The notes beneath the pieces are model-generated. The model did not search any database and was not told the origin of the DNA. It saw only the letters and a program-made list of their open reading frames with translations. The translations under genes were made by a program, and so were the position numbers. Source: Nitrospirae bacterium CG1_02_44_142 (GTDB taxonomy: Bacteria; Nitrospirota; Thermodesulfovibrionia; Thermodesulfovibrionales; UBA1546). From it: a stretch of 13,022 nt of DNA. How positions within the stretch are numbered: the first letter of the stretch is position 1; each line of letters begins with the position of its first letter. Shown here one piece after another: positions 1 through 6,186 of the stretch. Location: positions 1 to 13,022 of the forward strand of contig MNVK01000115.1 of the NCBI GenBank assembly GCA_001871685.1. The letters are read 5' to 3'.

Positions 1-173
1 ATATAGGCGTTCAGCCCGATTGTTAATGGTTTCCCTTCTACCATGCAAGATGTTTTTATATTGCCTCTTGTGCTGACTACTACAAGCGTTTTCCCTGATG
101 CGCTTGGCTTAGGCTTCTCCAGGTCGCAAGTGATAATGAGCTTATTCCCTTCGATTTTCGTTTCAATTGCCAT
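1..173 (-). CDS. Small conserved hypothetical protein, partial (C-terminus beyond window)
   Basis: Fifty-seven codons read leftwards from an ATG at 171-173 and stay open to the window edge. A strong Shine-Dalgarno GGAGGA lies at 181-186, seven bases before the ATG, which fixes the start. The protein begins MAIETKIEGNKLIITCDLEK and continues with a polar stretch (KPKPSASGKTLVVVSTRGN). No signal peptide or membrane segment is seen. The look is that of a small single-domain beta-rich protein; I recall similar short proteins of about 60-70 residues annotated only as hypothetical, but cannot name a family. A promoter is visible upstream at 233-261. Function unknown. Confidence 0.7.
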   Translation of the reverse strand, partial: MAIETKIEGNKLIITCDLEKPKPSASGKTLVVVSTRGNIKTSCMVEGKPLTIGLNAY

Positions 174-232
174 GTGTGTCTCCTCCAGCGTATTGGCGCC
201 CCATTTTTATCCCGAGCAGCCCGGGACTATTC

Positions 233-261
233 AGTATAGAGGGTTTAGTAAATAATGGCAA
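233..261 (-). promoter_or_regulatory. Sigma-70-type promoter of the small left-edge gene
   Basis: On the minus strand, TTGCCA (256-261), a 17-base spacer and TATACT (233-238) each match the consensus at five of six positions. Transcription would start near 226, giving a leader of roughly 50 nt before the start codon at 173. The leader holds a short GC-rich hairpin (about 212-226) without a following U-run, so it is not a terminator. Confidence 0.55.
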
Positions 262-315
262 TCAGACAATAGTTTACATGGCGCGGTCGTTATTGAGACT
301 TTTAGTAAGTGGGTC

Positions 316-1668
316 TCAGCGGCCGGTGAAGGGTTTGTGCCCCCTGTCCTTGAGTGTCGCTAAATCAGAGGGGCGCTGAGGAGCGGAACCTCTGTGAGCA
401 ACCCCGCGCGTCGGCTGGACATGGCGGCCTTTCTGCGGTCCAACGGCGGCTGTACGAGTCCTGAATGGTTCCGGTTTCTTCTGCTCCCGGCGGCGCTGCG
501 GTGTACGCGGCGGACGGGCAAACTCGCTGTCCCGCGCCGGTGCGGATTTTTTATAATCAAAGCCTTCCAGTGTGCGCCGTTCTATCTTTTTGCCGAGAAC
601 ACGTTCAATGCCGAGCACTGTATCCTCGTCTTCGCGAGTAACGAACGTGAAGGCATCCCCGGTCTTTGCAGCCCGGCCGGTGCGGCCGATTCGGTGTGTG
701 TAGGCGTCGGTGGTGTCGGGGATGTCGTAGTTGATGACGTGTGATATGAGTGAGACATCAATGCCGCGGGCAGCAATATCGGTGGCAACAAGCACCTGAT
801 ACGAGCCGTCACGGAATCCGTTCAGTGCGGCCTGGCGCTTGTTCTGCGACAGGTTCCCCTGAAGCGATGCAGCCTTGTAGCCTGCCTTTTCCAGCTGCTG
901 ACCCACGCGCTTAGCGCGGTGCTTGGTGCGCGTAAATATCAGGACCGACTCTGTGTCGGTATGGCGCAGCAGTTCAAGGAGGAGAGCGGTCTTAAGGTGC
1001 TGATCCACAGGGTAGAGGGCATGTGCAACTGTGCTTGCCGGTGCGTCGTAATTGACCTGCACAGTAACAGGGGATTGCATGACCTCGCGGGCCAGCCGAC
1101 GGATATCATCGGGCATTGTTGCCGAGAATAACAGTGTCTGGCGCCTGGCCGGTATATGTTTGATTATCTTCCTGATATCAGGCAGAAAGCCCATGTCGAA
1201 CATCCGGTCCGCCTCATCCAGGACAAGGACTTCTACTCCCGAAAGGTTTATCGTTCCCTGATTGATATGATCGAGCAGGCGGCCGGGGCAGGCGACGATG
1301 ATCTCGACGCCGGAGCGCAGTTTCTGTATCTGCGGGTTTATGCCTACGCCGCCGTAGATTGTGATGTTGCGCATGTGCGTTGTGCCGCCGAGGTCCGAGA
1401 AGGTAGTGTTTATCTGCTCAGCAAGTTCGCGTGTTGGCGCAATGACAAGGGCGCGGATGCGGCCGCGCGGTTTGGTTATCAGGCGCTCCAGTATCGGCAG
1501 CACGAAGACCGCTGTTTTGCCTGTTCCGGTCTGGGCAAGGCCCATGACGTCTTTCCCCTGAAGTACGGGGGGAAGCGCCTGCTCCTGAATCGGTGTTGGC
1601 GTTACAAAGCCCGCTGCCTTAATCCCGGCAGCGATTTGGGGGTGAAAATTAAACTTGTGAAATTCCAT
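316..1668 (-). CDS. rhlE: DEAD-box ATP-dependent RNA helicase, RhlE type
   Basis: A 450-residue DEAD-box helicase that unwinds short RNA duplexes using ATP. Family roles are ribosome assembly, RNA turnover and growth in the cold. Motifs are complete and in order: Q motif (GFVTPTPIQ, 20-28), Walker A AQTGTGKT (45-52), PTRELA (79-84), DEAD (151-154), SAT (182-184), TDIAARGID (296-304) and HRIGRTGR (325-332). The tail from about residue 370 is rich in Arg, Lys and Pro, as in RhlE proteins, and probably binds RNA. I chose the ATG at 1666-1668 because AGGAG lies just upstream and the protein then starts at the family's usual MEF; an in-frame ATG at 1704 would add 12 residues and has no good ribosome binding site. 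The gene uses mostly CGN arginine codons and is more GC-rich than its neighbours. It diverges from the cold-shock gene. Confidence 0.93.
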   Translation of the reverse strand: MEFHKFNFHPQIAAGIKAAGFVTPTPIQEQALPPVLQGKDVMGLAQTGTGKTAVFVLPILERLITKPRGRIRALVIAPTRELAEQINTTFSDLGGTTHMRNITIYGGVGINPQIQKLRSGVEIIVACPGRLLDHINQGTINLSGVEVLVLDEADRMFDMGFLPDIRKIIKHIPARRQTLLFSATMPDDIRRLAREVMQSPVTVQVNYDAPASTVAHALYPVDQHLKTALLLELLRHTDTESVLIFTRTKHRAKRVGQQLEKAGYKAASLQGNLSQNKRQAALNGFRDGSYQVLVATDIAARGIDVSLISHVINYDIPDTTDAYTHRIGRTGRAAKTGDAFTFVTREDEDTVLGIERVLGKKIERRTLEGFDYKKSAPARDSEFARPPRTPQRRREQKKPEPFRTRTAAVGPQKGRHVQPTRGVAHRGSAPQRPSDLATLKDRGHKPFTGR

Positions 1669-1768
1669 TAGACTCCTTTTTTCTGCGTTTGGGGAAAAAA
1701 CCATGATGTATTCCGGGGCTTACAATGACGTAGTTTTCATCCGCGTACTGCAGTTATTTTAATGCTTA

Positions 1769-1797
1769 ATACTACCACTTCAGGGGAATCCTGTCAA
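1769..1797 (-). promoter_or_regulatory. Promoter of the RhlE helicase gene
   Basis: Minus strand: TTGACA (1792-1797, perfect), 17-base spacer, extended -10 TGG-TAGTAT (hexamer 1769-1774). The predicted leader to the ATG at 1668 is about 95 nt, long for a simple leader and similar in length to the cold-shock leader on the other side. The -35 box lies inside the left arm of the inverted repeat at 1792-1820. Confidence 0.6.
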
Positions 1798-1820
1798 GCA
1801 AAGGTATAAGTTGCTTGACA
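1792..1820. repeat. Inverted repeat joining the divergent helicase and cold-shock promoters
   Basis: TGTCAAGCAA (1792-1801) and TTGCTTGACA (1811-1820) are exact reverse complements separated by nine bases. Each arm carries the -35 hexamer of one of the two divergent promoters. This could be a shared operator or simply two symmetrical -35 regions; the conserved GCAA/TTGC next to each hexamer goes beyond what the promoters alone need. Confidence 0.6.
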
Positions 1821-1844
1821 AACGGGGCGAGGGAATGCTATCCT
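1815..1844 (+). promoter_or_regulatory. Promoter of the cold-shock protein gene
   Basis: TTGACA (1815-1820, perfect), 18-base spacer, and TATCCT (1839-1844) preceded by TGC, which makes an extended -10. Transcription should begin near 1851, about 113 nt before the start codon. Confidence 0.6.
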
Positions 1845-1880
1845 ACAAACAGGATTTTAGAAGTTTTTGCAGTTTATGAG

Positions 1881-1914
1881 GCCACAAAGACTTTTCGACT
1901 TTGCGGCTTTTTTT
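1881..1914 (+). terminator. Terminator-like hairpin within the cold-shock leader (possible attenuator)
   Basis: GCCACAAAG (1881-1889) pairs with CTTTGCGGC (1899-1907) over nine positions with one A/C mismatch and a nine-base loop, followed at once by seven Ts (1908-1914). It lies between the promoter at 1815-1844 and the start codon at 1964, so it would stop the gene's own transcript unless read through or melted. The region also encodes a 15-codon open frame (1876-1923) without a Shine-Dalgarno. The hairpin could instead be a relic terminator of something lost upstream. Confidence 0.55.
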
Positions 1915-1963
1915 ATTTGTTGAGACCTTCTGAGATTTGAGTTTAAAAAAAGGAGGTAAAGAA

Positions 1964-2164
1964 ATGGCTAATGGAACAGTAAAGTGGTTCAATGACTCAA
2001 AAGGCTTCGGCTTTATCACAAGCGAAGACGGCAGTGATGTATTTGTCCACCACACGTCCATCCAGGGCAACGGCTTTAAGAGTCTTGCCGAGGGTGACTC
2101 AGTCAGCTTTGACACCGAAAAGGGACCGAAAGGCCCCAAGGCAATCAATGTAGCAAAGCTGTAA
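1964..2164 (+). CDS. cspA: Cold-shock-domain protein (CspA family)
   Basis: A 66-residue single-domain OB-fold protein that binds single-stranded RNA and DNA. Family members act as RNA chaperones that melt structure in mRNA and can let RNA polymerase pass intrinsic terminators. RNP1 (KGFGFI, 13-18) and RNP2 (VFVHHTSI, 26-33) are intact and the length is typical. The ATG at 1964 has AGGAGG (1951-1956) seven bases upstream; a longer TTG start at 1937 is possible but would read through that site. The gene has a long leader with a terminator-like hairpin and a strong terminator directly after the stop, and diverges from an RNA helicase gene. Cold or growth-phase control is inferred from family and context, not shown. 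The paralogue designation is uncertain. Confidence 0.95.
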   Translation: MANGTVKWFNDSKGFGFITSEDGSDVFVHHTSIQGNGFKSLAEGDSVSFDTEKGPKGPKAINVAKL

Positions 2165-2173
2165 TTGACAGGC

Positions 2174-2210
2174 AAAATCCTCCCCGAGATGCTCGGGGAG
2201 GATTTTTATT
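2174..2210 (+). terminator. Strong intrinsic terminator after the cold-shock gene
   Basis: A perfect 15-bp stem (2174-2188 with 2192-2206) with a three-base ATG loop and GC-rich core CCTCCCCGAG, ending in TTTTTATTT. It lies ten bases after the cold-shock stop codon. The next gene begins only 14 bases after it, so that gene needs read-through or an unseen promoter. Confidence 0.9.
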
Positions 2211-2223
2211 TCATGAGGGGGCC

Positions 2224-2631
2224 ATGGCAAACAGACAAAATCACAGACAAAATTATGCCTTAAAGATGGAATTAAAAAAGCAGGATAATATTGCTGCGGG
2301 TTTAGTTTCGGACCGATTCCCTACAGTTTCCGGCATCGTAATTCAAATGTCATATTATCGCAAAGCGGCAATCCCTCTTCTTATGGTGCGCACTGTTAAT
2401 ATCTTCCCTACCTCGTATGCCTATTTTAAAATGGACTGTATGATAAAGGGCTGCGACGGAGGCGGGTTTGACCTCACTTCCGTAGTTACCAATATGATTA
2501 AAGCTCATAAGAAGATGAAGAAAGGGTCTCTCAATTGCAGCGGGACCGCTGATGCCCTTGAGAGTAACCATGCGCGTATTGAGTATGAAACCGTGATACA
2601 GTATAGAAAAGTCTCTGCCGTTAAGCGTTAA
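2224..2631 (+). CDS. Conserved-looking hypothetical protein, 135 aa
   Basis: A 135-residue soluble protein of unknown function. The body from about residue 25 looks structured: a beta-rich section (FPTVSGIVIQMSYY, LLMVRTVNIFPTSYAYF), then MDCMIKGCDGGGFDL with Cys72 and Cys77, a Lys-rich helix near 90-101, and a later Cys105 with His116. Three cysteines plus a histidine could bind a metal, but no known motif is matched. The first 14 residues are partly made by a 12-base tandem duplication (2231-2254, encoding RQN twice). GAGG at 2215-2218 supports the ATG at 2224; an in-frame ATG at 2266 has no ribosome binding site but would start at the conserved-looking part. I recall similar unnamed proteins in Nitrospirota and deltaproteobacteria. 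It lies just past the cold-shock terminator. Confidence 0.75.
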   Translation: MANRQNHRQNYALKMELKKQDNIAAGLVSDRFPTVSGIVIQMSYYRKAAIPLLMVRTVNIFPTSYAYFKMDCMIKGCDGGGFDLTSVVTNMIKAHKKMKKGSLNCSGTADALESNHARIEYETVIQYRKVSAVKR

Positions 2632-2676
2632 TTCATCCTGTCTAAACCACTTGCGGAATAAGTAGTAAGCGAAGCC

Positions 2677-4209
2677 TCAAAACATTCCTCTGTCCAAGGT
2701 TCTGTATTGAATCGCCTCTGAGACATGGTGGGACTGTATGCTCTCCGATGAATCCAGGTCAGCGATTGTTCTGGATAATTTAAGCGTTCTCGTATATGCC
2801 CTTGCCGAAAGACCGAGCTTCTGCATTGCGTTTTCAAGAAGGGACTGCGCCTCAGGCTTAAACTTGCAATATTTTTTGGTATGCCGCGTCTTCATCTGAC
2901 CGTTTGAATATATCCTGTCGTTTTTAAACCGCTCAAGCTGGACATCCCTTGCTTTTATAACCCGCTCTCTTATTGACGCTGATTTTTCTCCTGAAGATTC
3001 TGTTGAGAGTTCTTTATACGGCACGGCAGGCACTTCAATATGAATGTCAATCCTGTCAAGCAGAGGGCCTGATACCCTGTGCCTGTACCTGTGTATCTGT
3101 CCCGGGGTGCATGTGCATTGATGCCTTGAATCTCCCAGATAACCGCAGGGGCATGGGTTCATTGCGGCAACGAGCATAAAATTCGCAGGATAGGTTATTG
3201 ACGCCATTGCCCTTGAGACGGTTACCTCTCCGTTTTCCAGAGGCTGTCTTAAGACCTCAAGGACATTTCTTTTGAATTCAGGAAGCTCATCAAGAAACAA
3301 AACGCCGTTATGCGCAAGGCTGACCTCGCCCGGTTTTGGGATAGCTCCGCCCCCTATCAGCGCAATATCTGAAATCGTATGATGCGGCGACCGGAATGCG
3401 CGTGTTGCAAGCAAGGGCTGTCCTGTTTTCAGCAGGCCTGCAACGCTGTATATCTTTGTTGCCTCCAGCGCCTCGTCAAAGGTCATCTTTGGAAGTATCG
3501 TGGGAAGCCTCTTTGAAAGCATTGTTTTCCCTGAACCCGGAGGGCCTATCATTAAGACATTGTGCCCTCCTGCCGCTGCGACCTCCAGCGCCCTCTTTGC
3601 ATGCTCCTGGCCCTTGACTTCAGAAAAGTCATCTTCATAAAGAGAATATTCTTCAATTGTTTTATCCAGGTCCAGGGTGAATGTTTTTCCTGATGAGCCG
3701 TTTTTCAGAAAATCTATGACTTCAGGAAGGCTCTTCATTCCGAATACAGAGACGCCTTTCACAACCGCCGCCTCTGCCGCATTCTCCTCTGGAAGTATTA
3801 CTCCTTTCAACCCGAGGCTTTTTGCCGTGATAGCCATTGACAGTGCGCCGCGCACAGGCTTTATCTTGCCGTCAAGCGAGAGCTCTCCTGTAAAGAGATA
3901 GCCTTGAGTTGAATTCATCTCAAGGACGCCCTCTGCCGTTATCATTCCTATTGCAATCGGAAGGTCAAAGGCCGAGCCTTCTTTTTTCAAGTCAGCAGGC
4001 GCCAGGTTAACTGTTATCTGCTTTAACGGGAAATTAAACCCTATGTTTTTAAGAGCAGCTCTGACTCTGTCCCTGCTTTCCTTTACAGCAGCATCAGGAA
4101 GCCCTACCACAGAGAAGTGCGGCAGCCCGCGGGACGCAATGTCAACCTCAACATCAACAGGATGCGCATCAATTCCTACAACGCTGGCGCTCAGTATCTT
4201 GGAAAGCAT
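2677..4209 (-). CDS. comM: ComM/YifB-family AAA+ ATPase (Mg-chelatase-like)
   Basis: A 510-residue AAA+ protein. Family members form hexamers; ComM is a helicase that promotes branch migration during integration of transforming DNA. The N-terminal 170 residues form the Lon-protease-like (ChlI) domain. The AAA+ core follows with Walker A GPPGSGKT (222-229), Walker B LFLDE (304-308), the insert NPCPCGYLGD with cysteines 353, 355, 365 and 367, and the GPLLDRIDI segment (381-389). The C-terminal helical Mg-chelatase domain covers about 410-505. Length is normal and nothing is broken. The ATG at 4209 has no Shine-Dalgarno but is preceded by TATAAT at a spacing that suggests a leaderless transcript. 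It follows clpX by 55 bases on the same strand. A role in natural transformation is family knowledge, not shown here. Confidence 0.93.
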   Translation of the reverse strand: MLSKILSASVVGIDAHPVDVEVDIASRGLPHFSVVGLPDAAVKESRDRVRAALKNIGFNFPLKQITVNLAPADLKKEGSAFDLPIAIGMITAEGVLEMNSTQGYLFTGELSLDGKIKPVRGALSMAITAKSLGLKGVILPEENAAEAAVVKGVSVFGMKSLPEVIDFLKNGSSGKTFTLDLDKTIEEYSLYEDDFSEVKGQEHAKRALEVAAAGGHNVLMIGPPGSGKTMLSKRLPTILPKMTFDEALEATKIYSVAGLLKTGQPLLATRAFRSPHHTISDIALIGGGAIPKPGEVSLAHNGVLFLDELPEFKRNVLEVLRQPLENGEVTVSRAMASITYPANFMLVAAMNPCPCGYLGDSRHQCTCTPGQIHRYRHRVSGPLLDRIDIHIEVPAVPYKELSTESSGEKSASIRERVIKARDVQLERFKNDRIYSNGQMKTRHTKKYCKFKPEAQSLLENAMQKLGLSARAYTRTLKLSRTIADLDSSESIQSHHVSEAIQYRTLDRGMF

Positions 4210-4214
4210 TGTAG

Positions 4215-4220
4215 ATTATA
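4215..4220 (-). promoter_or_regulatory. Possible internal -10 box giving a leaderless comM transcript
   Basis: On the minus strand a perfect TATAAT (4215-4220) lies five bases before the comM ATG, which has no ribosome binding site. A -35 is poor: TTGCTT at 4239-4244 with an 18-base spacer. Transcription could begin at or next to the A of the start codon. The hexamer could also be chance in an AT-rich gap. Confidence 0.35.
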
Positions 4221-4264
4221 TTTATTACAGCAGGAGAAAAGCAAGGAAGGACGGAAGAACGCAG

Positions 4265-5515
4265 CTATGCCGACTCTGCCTGTTTTTCGTATACGAGGAT
4301 GGGTTTTTCTTTTTTGGTTATAGTATCTTCACTTATAAGGCATTCTTTTATGCCTTTTTGCGATGGGATTTCATACATCACATCAAGCATTGTCTCCTCA
4401 AGGATGGCCCTTAAGCCGCGCGCTCCTGACTTTCTCTTTGCCGCCTTTTTTGCAATTGCCCTGAGGGCGGAGTCCGTGAACCTCAGACGCACATTATCAA
4501 AAGAAAGGAGCTTCTGATACTGCTTTATCAGAGCGTCCTTCGGCTCTGTGAGTATCTTTACGAGCGCTGCCTCGTCAAGCTCATCAAGGGTCGCGACAAC
4601 TGGAAGCCTCCCCACAAATTCAGGTATCATTCCGTATTTTATCAGGTCTTCAGGCTCTGCAAGGCTTAAGACGTCGCTGATTTTTCTGTCGGAAGCTCCT
4701 ATGACCTTTGCGCCAAAACCTACGGTCTTTTTACCTGTCCTCTGTTTGATGATGTCATCCAGTCCGATAAAGGCCCCGCCGCAGATGAAGAGTATGTTTG
4801 CCGTGTTAACCTGGATAAGCTCCTGCTGGGGGTGTTTCCTCCCGCCCTGCGGAGGGATGTTTGCAATCGTGCCTTCAATAATTTTAAGCAGAGCCTGCTG
4901 CACACCTTCGCCGGAGACGTCTCTTGTTATTGAGGCGTTTTCTGATTTTCTGCTTATCTTGTCAATCTCATCTATGTAAATTATTCCTCTCTGTGCCTTT
5001 TCAACGTCATAGTTTGCCGCCTGAAGGAGTTTGAGTATTATATTTTCAACATCCTCTCCGACATATCCCGCCTCTGTCAGAGTTGTTGCATCCGCAAGCG
5101 TGAACGGCACATCAAGAAGCCTGGCGAGCGTCTGTGCAAACAATGTTTTTCCGGTCCCTGTTGGGCCTATCAGGAGTATGTTGCTTTTTTGCAGTTCAAC
5201 ATCTGTTTTTGTCCCGGCTTTGACGGGATAAATTCTCTTGTAATGGTTATGCACTGCCACTGAAAGTATTTTTTTTGCTTTTTCCTGTCCGATAAGATAG
5301 TCCTCAAGGAACCGGTAGATTTCTTTTGGCGCAGGCAGTTTTTTAAGCGCGGCTGTTTCTGCTGGCGGAAAAAGCTCGTCAGCCATTATCTCATTGCAGA
5401 GTTCCACGCATTCATTGCATATATAAACCGTAGGGCCTGCAATGAGCTTTTTTACTTCATCCTGCCCCTTGCCGCAGAATGAACATTTCACTATATTTTC
5501 ATCTTTCTTGGGCAT
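4265..5515 (-). CDS. clpX: ATP-dependent Clp protease ATPase subunit ClpX
   Basis: A 416-residue AAA+ unfoldase that recognises tagged or damaged proteins, unfolds them and threads them into ClpP. The N-terminal zinc-binding domain has Cys11, Cys14, Cys33 and Cys36 (CSFC..CNEC). Walker A GPTGTGKT (117-124), Walker B IYIDE (179-183), the pore-1 loop YVG (151-153) and the RKH loop (226-228) are all intact. The ClpP-docking loop is VGF (265-267) in place of the usual IGF, a mild change. The ATG at 5515 gives the family-typical start MPKKDE; GGAGG lies at 5520-5524, four bases away, rather close. A TTG at 5518 is the in-frame alternative. It sits between clpP (64-base gap with AAGTT repeats) and comM. 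Confidence 0.97.
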   Translation of the reverse strand: MPKKDENIVKCSFCGKGQDEVKKLIAGPTVYICNECVELCNEIMADELFPPAETAALKKLPAPKEIYRFLEDYLIGQEKAKKILSVAVHNHYKRIYPVKAGTKTDVELQKSNILLIGPTGTGKTLFAQTLARLLDVPFTLADATTLTEAGYVGEDVENIILKLLQAANYDVEKAQRGIIYIDEIDKISRKSENASITRDVSGEGVQQALLKIIEGTIANIPPQGGRKHPQQELIQVNTANILFICGGAFIGLDDIIKQRTGKKTVGFGAKVIGASDRKISDVLSLAEPEDLIKYGMIPEFVGRLPVVATLDELDEAALVKILTEPKDALIKQYQKLLSFDNVRLRFTDSALRAIAKKAAKRKSGARGLRAILEETMLDVMYEIPSQKGIKECLISEDTITKKEKPILVYEKQAESA

Positions 5516-5530
5516 CAAACCTCCAGTAAA

Positions 5531-5565
5531 AAAGTTGAAAGTTAGAAGTTAAAAGTGAAAAGTTC
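5531..5565. repeat. Degenerate AAGTT-type short repeat between clpP and clpX
   Basis: The clpP-clpX spacer consists of near-tandem copies of AAGTT separated by two or three purine-rich bases (AAGTTGAAAGTTAGAAGTTA and so on). It contains no start codon or hairpin of note. Such low-complexity AGTTAAAAGT tracts are common intergenic filler in some genomes; no function is claimed. Confidence 0.6.
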
Positions 5566-5579
5566 TAAAACTCTTAACT

Positions 5580-6185
5580 CTAAGCTTTGAACTTCTCGCT
5601 TGCTTTTAAAGTATGTATAACCTCATCAACAATCCCGTATTCTTTTGCTTCGGCTCCTGACATGAAGAAATCCCTGTCTGTGTCGGTCTGTATCTTTCCC
5701 ATCGGCTGGCCTGTGTGAGAGGCAAGTATCTCGTTAAGGGTGTCTTTCATCTTTAATATTTCCCTGGCTTGTATTTCCACATCTGTTGCCTGGCCCTGGA
5801 ATCCTCCCATCGGCTGATGCAGCATTATCCTTGAATGGGGAAGCGCAAACCTCTTGCCTTTGGCGCCTGCTGTAAGCAGAAGCGCACCCATGCTTGCCGC
5901 TTGTCCGATGCAGTAAGTTGCAATATCAGGTTTCACATACTGCATTGTATCGTAGATTGCAAGGCCCGAGGATACAATGCCGCCCGGCGAGTTAACATAA
6001 ATGTGAATATCCTTATCCGGGTCATCAGACTGAAGAAAGAGAAGCTGAGCTATCACTGCATTTGCAACGCTGTCATCAATTGCCGTTCCAAGAAAAATTA
6101 TCCTGTCCTTAAGAAGCCTTGAGTATATATCGTAAGCCCGCTCTGTTCTTCCCGTCTGCTCAATTACTATGGGGATTATGCTCAT
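5580..6185 (-). CDS. clpP: ATP-dependent Clp protease proteolytic subunit ClpP
   Basis: A 201-residue serine peptidase that forms the two-ring, fourteen-subunit degradation chamber fed by ClpX. The catalytic triad is complete: Ser98 in QAASMGA, His123 in MLHQP and Asp172 in DRDFFM. The N-terminal IPIVIEQTGRTERAYDIYSRLL is typical of the mature axial-loop region, with little propeptide. The ATG at 6185 has AAGGAG (6193-6198) upstream inside the end of the trigger-factor gene, and only one base separates the tig stop from this start, so the two are very likely translationally coupled. The order tig-clpP-clpX is the classic bacterial arrangement. Confidence 0.98.
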   Translation of the reverse strand: MSIIPIVIEQTGRTERAYDIYSRLLKDRIIFLGTAIDDSVANAVIAQLLFLQSDDPDKDIHIYVNSPGGIVSSGLAIYDTMQYVKPDIATYCIGQAASMGALLLTAGAKGKRFALPHSRIMLHQPMGGFQGQATDVEIQAREILKMKDTLNEILASHTGQPMGKIQTDTDRDFFMSGAEAKEYGIVDEVIHTLKASEKFKA

Positions 6186-6186
6186 A

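Noticed and set aside
294..318. Terminator hairpin TGAGAC/GTCTCA at the helicase end
   Set aside because: Short stem, large loop and no T-run on the minus strand.
1156..1671. A 171-codon plus-strand frame opposite the helicase
   Set aside because: Antisense shadow of a GC-rich gene with complete helicase motifs; no ribosome binding site and no recognisable domain.
1669..1704. Twelve-residue N-terminal extension of the helicase
   Set aside because: The upstream ATG has no ribosome binding site, whereas AGGAG sits just before the ATG at 1668, where the family's sequence begins.
2165..2193. Promoter with a perfect TTGACA right after the cold-shock stop
   Set aside because: The -10 position falls in the terminator hairpin (GATGCT) and matches consensus poorly.
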